Assembly: GCF_008639165.1 (NCBI RefSeq)
Contig: NZ_CP029197.1
Span: 6,824,001 to 6,888,000, forward strand
Origin: Streptomyces venezuelae ATCC 10712
GTDB lineage: Bacteria > Actinomycetota > Actinomycetes > Streptomycetales > Streptomycetaceae
Direction: 5' to 3'
Length of the DNA stretch: 64,000 bases
Part shown: piece after piece, positions 58,409 through 64,000 of the stretch
How positions within the stretch are numbered: position 1 is the first letter of the stretch
How the letters are laid out: every line of letters starts with the position of its first letter
Position numbers and translations under genes: made by a program
The notes under the pieces: generated by a model
Told to the model about the DNA's origin: nothing
Database searches by the model: none
What the model saw: the letters and a program-made list of their open reading frames with translations, nothing else

Positions 58409-59239
58409 TCAGCGCTGCGACAGCGCCTGCTGGATGGTGCGCATGACCTCGTCGAGCGGAGCGTCCGTGCGGGCCACGGCGACCACCACGTCCCCCGTGG
58501 TGGAGGCCCGCACGGCCGGCGCCGGCTCGGCGGCCTGCGGAGCGGACGAGGAAGGGGCCGGGCGGCCCGCGCCTATGCCCGAGCCGAAGGTCTCCCGGAC
58601 GATCGCGAAGGCGTGGTCCAGCTGGGCCTCCACGTCGCCCTGGCCGCCCGCCCGCAGCCAGCGGCGCAGGACGTGGTTGTGGGCCGTGACCACCGCGGAG
58701 GCGGCCACCTCGGCGAGCAGCGGGTCGTCGTTGCCGTCGTGGTGGTCGCGCTCGTCGAAGTGCCCGAGGAGATAGCGGGTGAACAGCCGCTCGTAGCGGG
58801 CCACCGAGGCGATCTCCCGCTCCCGCAGGGTCGGCACCTCACGGGTGAGCCGGTAGCGCTCCACGGAGACCGCCGGGGACCCCGCGTACATCTTCATGAC
58901 TTCCTTGATGCCCCGGCACACCGTGTCGAGCGGGTGCTCGTGCGGCGGGGCCGCGTTCAGCACCGCCTCCGCCCGCACCAGGGTGTCGTCGTGATCAGGG
59001 AAGATCGCCTCTTCCTTGGAGCGGAAGTGGCGGAAGAACGTCCGCCGCGCGACCCCGGCCCGGGCGGCGATCTCGTCGACCGTGGTCGCCTCGTACCCCT
59101 TGGTCGCGAAGAGCTCCATCGCGGCCGTGGCGAGCTCCCGGCGCATCTTGAGCCGCTGCGCGGCGGCACGGGTCCCCGCCGCGCTCTCCGGAGCGTCGGA
59201 CGGGGTGGTGGCACGGGGTGTCTTCGCGGCCTTGGGCAT
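58409..59239 (-). CDS. TetR-family transcriptional regulator
   Basis: 276 residues. The N-terminal helix-turn-helix (about 30-80) reads RRELATAAMELFATKGYEAT then VDEIAARAGVARRTFFRHF, the standard TetR signature. The ligand domain contains HDGNDDPLLAEV and ends in a low-complexity Ala/Pro stretch (GAGRPAPSSSAPQAAEPAPA) and a C-terminal helix. ATG 59239 is chosen because TACGTT lies six bases upstream; ATG 59257 is the in-frame alternative. It lies between the hydroxyacyl-CoA dehydrogenase and ccr genes, so it probably controls this acetyl-CoA assimilation locus. Confidence 0.92.
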   Translation of the reverse strand: MPKAAKTPRATTPSDAPESAAGTRAAAQRLKMRRELATAAMELFATKGYEATTVDEIAARAGVARRTFFRHFRSKEEAIFPDHDDTLVRAEAVLNAAPPHEHPLDTVCRGIKEVMKMYAGSPAVSVERYRLTREVPTLREREIASVARYERLFTRYLLGHFDERDHHDGNDDPLLAEVAASAVVTAHNHVLRRWLRAGGQGDVEAQLDHAFAIVRETFGSGIGAGRPAPSSSAPQAAEPAPAVRASTTGDVVVAVARTDAPLDEVMRTIQQALSQR

Positions 59240-59245
59240 GGTCCG

Positions 59246-59251
59246 AACGTA
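59246..59251 (-). promoter_or_regulatory. -10 box (TACGTT) of the TetR-type gene
   Basis: Minus-strand TACGTT ends six bases before ATG 59239; no ribosome site. It favours this start over ATG 59257. Confidence 0.5.
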
Positions 59252-59354
59252 CTGCATCGGCGGGGGAGTGTGCCCAGGTGGGGGCGGGGAGGCCCCCGGG
59301 ACACCGACGGTGCCCGGGGGACTCAGCAGACCGCCCCAGCCGGCCGCACCCGGC

Positions 59355-61136
59355 TCAGCGTCGGGCATATTCGCGGAAGCCGCGCCCCGTCTTGCGGCCC
59401 AGGCAGCCCGCCGCCACCAGGTGCTCCAGGAGCGGGGCCGGGGCGAGACCCGGGTCGCGGAACTCGCGGTGCAGCACCTGCTCGATCGCGAGGGAGACGT
59501 CAAGACCGACCACGTCGAGCAGTTCGAACGGCCCCATCGGGTAGCCGCCGCCCAGCTTCATCGCGGCGTCGATGTCGTCCAGCGTCGCGTAGTGCTCCTG
59601 GACCATCTTGATCGCGTTGTTCAGGTACGGGAAGAGCAGCGCGTTCACGATGAAGCCGGCCCGGTCCCCGCAGTCCACCGGGTGCTTGCGGATCTTCGTG
59701 GTGACCTCGCGGACCGTCGCGTGGACGTCGTCGCCGGTCAGCACCGTACGGACGATCTCGACCAGCTTCATCGCCGGAGCCGGGTTGAAGAAGTGCATCC
59801 CGATGACGTCCTGCGGGCGCGAGGTGGCGCGGGCACAGGCCACCACCGGCAGCGAGGAGGTCGTGGTGGCGAGCACCGCGCCCGGCTTGCAGATCTTGTC
59901 GAGCCGCGCGAACAGCTCCTGCTTGACCGCCAGGTCCTCGGCGACCGCCTCGAGGGCCAGGTCGACGTCGGCGAAGGCGTCCAGCGTGCCCGCCGGGGTG
60001 ATCAGGGCCAGCGTCGCGTCACGGGCCTCGCCCGTCATCCGGCCCTTGTCGACCGAGCGGGCCAGCGACTTGGCGATCCGGGCCTTCGCCGTGTCCGCCT
60101 TCTCCTGGGAGCGGGCGGCGAGGACGACCTGGTACCCGGCCTTCGCGAAGACCTCGGCGATGCCGGAGGCCATGGTGCCCGAGCCGGCCACGCCCACCGA
60201 GCGGACCTCCCGGCCGCCGGCCGCCTCGGCGGAGCCGAGCGGGGTCAGCGCGTCCCGCACGACCTCGCCGGAGCCCGGCGCCTCGTACGTGTAGAAACCG
60301 CGGCCCGACTTGCGGCCGGTCAGACCGGCCTCGCTGAGCTGCTTGAGGATCGGCGCGGGGGCGTGCAGCCGGTCGTGCGAGTCGGCGTACATGGCCTCGA
60401 GGACCGTACGGGCCGTGTCGACGCCGATCAGGTCGAGCAGCGCCAGCGGGCCCATCGGCAGGCCGCAGCCCAGCTTCATGGCCGCGTCGATGTCCTCGCG
60501 GGAGGCGTACTTGGCCTCGTACATGGCGGCGGCCTGGTTCAGGTAGCCGAAGAGCAGCCCGTCCGCGATGAAACCGGCCCGGTCGCCGACCGCCACCGGC
60601 TCCTTGCCGAGGTCCTGGGCCAGACGGGTGACGGCGTCGACGGCCCGCGGGTCGGTGAGCACCGAGGAGACCACCTCGACCAGCTTCATGGCCTGGACCG
60701 GGGTGAAGAAGTGCAGACCGAGGACCCGCTCGGGGTGCGCCGAGTCGGCGGCGAGCCGGGTCACCGAGAGCGCGTTCGTGCCGGTGGCGAGGATCGTCCC
60801 GGGCCGGACGATCCCGTCGAGGGCCCGGAAGACCTCCTGCTTCGCCTCGTACGACTCGGGCACGACCTCGATGACCAGGTCGGCCTCGGCGGCCGCGTGG
60901 AGGTCGGAGAAGGTACGGAAGCGGGCCAGGACGTCCTGCCGCTCCTCCTCGGTGATCCGCTCGCGGGCCACGGCGCGGGCGGTGGAGGCCTCCAGGGCGG
61001 CGACGGCCTGGGCGGCGGCGGTGTCGCTGATGTCGATGCCGATGACCTCGCGGCCGGCCCGGGCGAGGACATCGGCGATACCCGTGCCCATGGTGCCGAG
61101 ACCGACGACGGCGATGGTGGAGAGAGGGGTGTCCAT
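59355..61136 (-). CDS. Tandemly duplicated 3-hydroxyacyl-CoA (3-hydroxybutyryl-CoA) dehydrogenase
   Basis: 593 residues made of two complete 3-hydroxyacyl-CoA dehydrogenase units. Unit 1 (about 1-290): NAD loop VVGLGTMGTGIADVLARAG, catalytic HFFTPVQAMKLVE, GDRAGFIADGLLF, LGCGLPMGPLALLDLIGVD. Unit 2 (about 305-593): VAGSGTMASGIAEVFAKAG, HFFNPAPAMKLVE, CGDRAGFIVNALLF, LGGGYPMGPFELLDVVGLD. Each unit keeps its His-Glu pair and NAD site. Expected reaction: acetoacetyl-CoA/3-hydroxybutyryl-CoA interconversion, the step before crotonyl-CoA and Ccr. ATG 61136 has GGAG 11 bases ahead. A single unit is the common form, so the fusion is unusual. Confidence 0.93.
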   Translation of the reverse strand: MDTPLSTIAVVGLGTMGTGIADVLARAGREVIGIDISDTAAAQAVAALEASTARAVARERITEEERQDVLARFRTFSDLHAAAEADLVIEVVPESYEAKQEVFRALDGIVRPGTILATGTNALSVTRLAADSAHPERVLGLHFFTPVQAMKLVEVVSSVLTDPRAVDAVTRLAQDLGKEPVAVGDRAGFIADGLLFGYLNQAAAMYEAKYASREDIDAAMKLGCGLPMGPLALLDLIGVDTARTVLEAMYADSHDRLHAPAPILKQLSEAGLTGRKSGRGFYTYEAPGSGEVVRDALTPLGSAEAAGGREVRSVGVAGSGTMASGIAEVFAKAGYQVVLAARSQEKADTAKARIAKSLARSVDKGRMTGEARDATLALITPAGTLDAFADVDLALEAVAEDLAVKQELFARLDKICKPGAVLATTTSSLPVVACARATSRPQDVIGMHFFNPAPAMKLVEIVRTVLTGDDVHATVREVTTKIRKHPVDCGDRAGFIVNALLFPYLNNAIKMVQEHYATLDDIDAAMKLGGGYPMGPFELLDVVGLDVSLAIEQVLHREFRDPGLAPAPLLEHLVAAGCLGRKTGRGFREYARR

Positions 61137-61428
61137 CAGGGGACTCCAGAGAGGAAGAGTGACGACTGAGGGCAGTGCGCGCACGAAAGGGCGCGGGAAA
61201 GAGCGGGGGCTCTGCCCGGGAAGAAAAGGGCGATGCCCTGGGAAAAGGGGGCGACGGACTCTGTCCCGGAGTCACGTCGAAACTGCCGAACCGACCGACA
61301 CCCGCAACGGCTGCGTCACCAGGCCGTTGCGAGAAGCGCGGGGGGTGCCCCGCTCACCTGAGACTAACCGGCGGGTAACGAGCGCGCCAGTCCCGGGAAG
61401 TTGAGGAAAATGTGATCTGGATCGCGGA
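61137..61428. other. Intergenic region between divergent genes
   Basis: About 290 bases between the dehydrogenase and HEAT-repeat genes. It contains a purine-rich stretch of GGGAAGAAAAGGGC/GGGAAAAGGGGG type around 61190-61250 with small GGGC-GCCC hairpins, and one TCACGTC half-site (61273) like the ccr operator half. No coding gene is seen. Confidence 0.5.
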
Positions 61429-61434
61429 TAGGCT
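61429..61434 (+). promoter_or_regulatory. -10 box (TAGGCT) of a leaderless start
   Basis: TAGGCT ends seven bases before ATG 61442 and decides for this start over the in-frame GTG 61412, which would lie upstream of the promoter. Confidence 0.55.
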
Positions 61435-61441
61435 CGGATTC

Positions 61442-62044
61442 ATGGAATACGCCGAGGATCCGGAATTCTGCTCGATGATCGATCGATTGCGGGACGAGAT
61501 CGGGAATGACTCCGGAGAGGCCGCGGCGGCATTCACCCGCCTCACGGAAACAACCGATCCCGAGGAACTGCACCAGGTCCTCACCGCACCCGGACAGCCC
61601 CTCTGGGCCCGCGAGATCGCCGCCTACGCCCTCGGTGTCACCGGCGACCGGCGCGCCTTCGAAGCCCTCGTGCTCCTCCTCAACCACCGCGACCCCGAGC
61701 GCTGCGTCACCGCCGCCCACGCCCTGACCCGGCTCGGCGATCCCCGGACCGCCCGCGCGGCGGCCGCCCTCGCCACCAACGAACTCCGGGTCGCCTACGC
61801 GCTGCTGCCGGTCCGGCTGCTCGCCGCCCTGCGCGCCCCCGAGTCCGTGCCCGCCCTGATCACCGTCCTCGAACGGCGGCTGCCCGCCGACGACCCCCAC
61901 TGGCGGGTCGGCCTCGCCTGCGTCGAAGGGCTCGGCGCCCTGGGCGACCCCCGGGCCCGCCCCGCCCTGGAGGCCGCGCTCCCGCACCCCCGGCTCGGCG
62001 CGGCGGCCCGGGCGTCACTGAGCCGGCTCGCCACCGCCCACTGA
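61442..62044 (+). CDS. HEAT-repeat protein
   Basis: 200-residue helical-repeat protein. After an acidic N-terminus (MEYAEDPEFCSMIDRLRDEI), four or so HEAT/PBS-lyase-type units follow, each ending in a pattern such as AAYALGVTGDRRAFEALVLL, AAHALTRLGDPRTARAAAAL and CVEGLGALGDPRARPALEAA. Such proteins are scaffolds or binding partners; no enzyme motif is present. The last 30 bases overlap the convergent RidA-family gene. Confidence 0.85.
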   Translation: MEYAEDPEFCSMIDRLRDEIGNDSGEAAAAFTRLTETTDPEELHQVLTAPGQPLWAREIAAYALGVTGDRRAFEALVLLLNHRDPERCVTAAHALTRLGDPRTARAAAALATNELRVAYALLPVRLLAALRAPESVPALITVLERRLPADDPHWRVGLACVEGLGALGDPRARPALEAALPHPRLGAAARASLSRLATAH

Positions 62045-62491
62045 CCGCAACCGCGGACGGGAGCCCCCGGCCGTCCCGGTCTCGCGCCCCCGCTCCGACA
62101 CCAGCGCGAACGCCTCGACCTCCAGCAGCAGTTCGGGACGGACCAGCGCCGACACCTGCACCGCCGAACTGGCCGGCAGCGGCGCCCCCGCGAAGTGGGC
62201 GTCGCGGGCCTCCCGTATCGCGGGCAGATGGGCGAGGTCCGTCACGAAGTACGTCAGCTTCACCACGTCTCCGAACCCGGCGCCCGCCGCCGCCAGGCAG
62301 CGGCCGAGGTTCGCGAAGACCTGCCGGGCCTGCGCCGCCGCGTCGCCCTCGCCGACCACCGCGCCCGACGCGTCGAGGGCGCACTGGCCGGATATCGCGA
62401 CGAAGCGTCCCGTCCCCCACACGACATGGCTGTACTGCGGGGTGGCGGCGACGCCTTCTGGGGCGGGGACGTGGGTGAGGTGGCTCGTCAT
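62015..62491 (-). CDS. RidA/YjgF/Rid-family protein
   Basis: 158-residue member of the Rid superfamily: QYSHVVWGTGRFVAISGQCA, the middle VFANLGRCLAAAGAGFGDVV with KLTYFVTD, and the C-terminal PASSAVQVSALVRPELLLEVEAFA. The catalytic Arg of RidA proper (in the R-x-x-x-V-E-V-E motif) is represented by RPELLLEVEA. The family includes enamine/imine deaminases, but many members have other roles. ATG 62491 is chosen over ATG 62500 because GAGG lies eight bases before it. A C-terminal tail of about 25 basic residues is unusual. Confidence 0.88.
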   Translation of the reverse strand: MTSHLTHVPAPEGVAATPQYSHVVWGTGRFVAISGQCALDASGAVVGEGDAAAQARQVFANLGRCLAAAGAGFGDVVKLTYFVTDLAHLPAIREARDAHFAGAPLPASSAVQVSALVRPELLLEVEAFALVSERGRETGTAGGSRPRLRSVGGGEPAQ

Positions 62492-62520
62492 GTCCGACAT
62501 CCTCGCGCACGGCACTGACA

Positions 62521-62550
62521 ATGCCCGCACCCCCCGGGGGGCGCGGGCAT
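62521..62550 (-). terminator. Terminator of the secreted-peptidase gene
   Basis: ATGCCCGC and CCCCCC pair with GGGGGG and GCGGGCAT with a single mismatch (62521-62550), between the peptidase stop and the RidA-family start. On the plus strand it is followed by TTTCTC. Confidence 0.65.
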
Positions 62551-62582
62551 TTCTCAGGGGCCGGTCCAGGGGCCCGCGACCC

Positions 62583-64000
62583 TCAGCGCACGTGGCCGAG
62601 GAAGCCGTGGAGCACGGAGCCGGACGGCTCGGCCGGGGCCCCGGCGGACCGGGTGAGCGGCGCGGGCTTCGGCTCCGGGAGCGCGGCGCAGACCGCGTCC
62701 ACCTCGGCGCCGTCCTGGCCGCGCGGGACCTCGCCGGTGGCGAGGTAGTCGGCCAGGTGGTCGTCCAGGCAGGTGTTGCCGCCGAAGGTGACGCCGTGGT
62801 TCCCGCCGCCCTCCTCGACGACCAGGCTGGAGCCGCGCATCAGCCGGTGCAGGGCGACCCCGCCCTCGTACGGCGTCGCCGCGTCGTCGGTGGCCTGGAG
62901 GATCAGCACCGGCGGCACCTGGTCGTTGCTGACGTCCGGCGGCGTCAGCGAGTCCACCGGCCAGAACGCGCACGGCGCGTTGTACCAGGCGTTGTTCCAG
63001 GTGGAGAAGGGCGCCTTCGCGTGCACGTCCCAGCTGTCCTTGCGCCAGACGCTCCAGTCGCGCGGCCAGGCCGCGTCCCGGCACTGCACGCTCGTGTAGA
63101 CCGAGTAGCCGTTGTCCGCAGCCGCGTCGGCCTCCCCGTACCGCTCGTACGCCTCGGTCAGCGGCGCCGGGTCCGCGTCGTTGACGTACGCCGAGAACGC
63201 GCCGGCGAGCCGCGGCCAGTAGCCGTTGTAGTACCCGCCCGGCAGGAAGGTGTCCTCCAGCTCGCCCGGCCCGACCTTCCCGCCGGCCGGCTTCGCGCGC
63301 AGCGCGTCCCGCATCCGGTACCAGGCCGCCTCGACCGCCGCCGGGTCCGTGCCCAGCTTGTACACCGCGTCCTGCCTGGCCACCCAGGCCATGAAGTCCT
63401 TGTGCCGGGTGTCGAAGGCGAAGTCCTGGGCGATGTTGTCCTCGTACCAGACGCCGTGCGGGTTCACCACGGAGTCCAGCGCCATCCGCCGCACCCGGTC
63501 CGGGTGGAGCCGCGCGTACACCGCGCCCAAATAGGTGCCGTACGAGTAGCCGAGGTAGTTGATCTTCTGCGCGCCGAGCGCGCGCCTGATGACGTCCAGG
63601 TCCCGCGCGGTGCTCACCGTGTCGATGTACGGCAGCACGTCCGCGTACTTCTTGCCGCAGGCCGCGGCGAAGTCCTGGGCCCGCTCGACCGCGAGCCGCT
63701 CGCCCTCGGCGCCGTCCGGCACCGAGTCCGGGCGGACCGGCGCGAAGTGACCGGGCTTGCAGTCGAGGGCGGGCTCGCTCTTGCCGACCCCGCGCGGATC
63801 GAAGCCGATCACGTCGTACTCGGCGGCCACCTTCGGGGGCAGCGAGGCCGCCACGTACCCGGCCATGCCGCGACCGCTGCCGCCGGGCCCGCCCGGGTTC
63901 ACGAGCAGCGGCCCCTGGAAGGTCTTGGCGGTGTGCGGGATCCGGGTGAGGGCGAGCGTGACGGTCCGGCCTGCCGGGTCGTCGTGGTTGAGCGGCGCCT
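62583..64000 (-). CDS. Secreted alpha/beta-hydrolase, TAP-like (tripeptidyl aminopeptidase family); 5' end outside window
   Basis: C-terminal 472 residues of an alpha/beta-hydrolase peptidase of the SlpD/SlpE/Tap group. Oxyanion-region NPGGPGGSGRGM, nucleophile elbow LGYSYGTYLGAVYA with the catalytic Ser, catalytic Asp in LQATDDAATPYEGG and His in EGGGNHGVTFGG, the last three within the TAP C-terminal domain that also bears paired cysteines (APCAFWPV and NTCLDDH). Such enzymes are exported and act on N-terminal tripeptides; the signal sequence would lie beyond base 64000. The stop is at 62583. Confidence 0.92.
   Translation of the reverse strand, partial: APLNHDDPAGRTVTLALTRIPHTAKTFQGPLLVNPGGPGGSGRGMAGYVAASLPPKVAAEYDVIGFDPRGVGKSEPALDCKPGHFAPVRPDSVPDGAEGERLAVERAQDFAAACGKKYADVLPYIDTVSTARDLDVIRRALGAQKINYLGYSYGTYLGAVYARLHPDRVRRMALDSVVNPHGVWYEDNIAQDFAFDTRHKDFMAWVARQDAVYKLGTDPAAVEAAWYRMRDALRAKPAGGKVGPGELEDTFLPGGYYNGYWPRLAGAFSAYVNDADPAPLTEAYERYGEADAAADNGYSVYTSVQCRDAAWPRDWSVWRKDSWDVHAKAPFSTWNNAWYNAPCAFWPVDSLTPPDVSNDQVPPVLILQATDDAATPYEGGVALHRLMRGSSLVVEEGGGNHGVTFGGNTCLDDHLADYLATGEVPRGQDGAEVDAVCAALPEPKPAPLTRSAGAPAEPSGSVLHGFLGHVR

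Noticed and set aside
61412..61441. GTG 61412 as start of the HEAT-repeat gene
   Set aside because: The TAGGCT box lies downstream of it at 61429-61434, so the transcript would not include that codon.

Overview
The window is chromosomal DNA of a Streptomyces-like actinomycete. The evidence is very high GC with strong third-position GC bias, SARP/AfsR-type regulators, a complete crotonyl-CoA/ethylmalonyl-CoA block, and many TANNNT boxes 6-7 bases before ATG, as in leaderless actinobacterial genes. About 49 genes are supported. No rRNA, tRNA, CRISPR array, insertion sequence or phage gene was recognised.

Region 1 (1 to about 24,940) is the right-hand part of a non-ribosomal peptide cluster. 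A synthetase open at its 5' end (C-A-T-C-A-T-C-A-T-TE visible) is coupled to an ABC-2 exporter permease. It is followed by a cytochrome P450, an MbtH-like protein and a DrrA-like ATPase. Next come a phosphopantetheinyl transferase, an AfsR-like SARP, a MacB-like ATPase/permease pair, a second phosphopantetheinyl transferase and a second SARP that carries 37 tandem pentapeptides. The last module reads as glycine. The middle A domain has a displaced aspartate typical of beta-amino-acid activation. The product cannot be named from this window.

Region 2 (25,000-42,965) is ordinary chromosome: an NCS1 transporter, a secreted trypsin-like protease, lipoate-protein ligase, an inositol-phosphatase-family enzyme, an FAD oxidoreductase, a Sua5/YciO protein and a phosphoesterase. 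It also holds an alkylation-repair pair (Ada-AlkA fusion plus Ogt), a sirtuin, two very small proteins, an ADP-ribosylglycohydrolase, a BCCT transporter, glycerate kinase and a PucR-type regulator. A 207-bp nested inverted repeat lies between the last two.

Region 3 (43,171-51,779) has a five-gene branched-chain-amino-acid-type ABC uptake operon (LivF, G, H, M and binding lipoprotein). In it a nine-C run removes the expected LivM stop. An epimerase, a double-GNAT protein and the phosphatidylserine synthase/decarboxylase pair follow.

Region 4 (51,949-61,136, all minus strand) is the ethylmalonyl-CoA pathway: Ccr, ethylmalonyl-CoA mutase, a CitE-type lyase, a MaoC hydratase and an acyl-CoA dehydrogenase in a tight operon, preceded by a TetR regulator and a duplicated 3-hydroxyacyl-CoA dehydrogenase. 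A TANNNT promoter with a palindrome over its -35 box lies upstream of ccr. The window ends with a HEAT-repeat protein, a RidA-family protein and a truncated TAP-like secreted peptidase.
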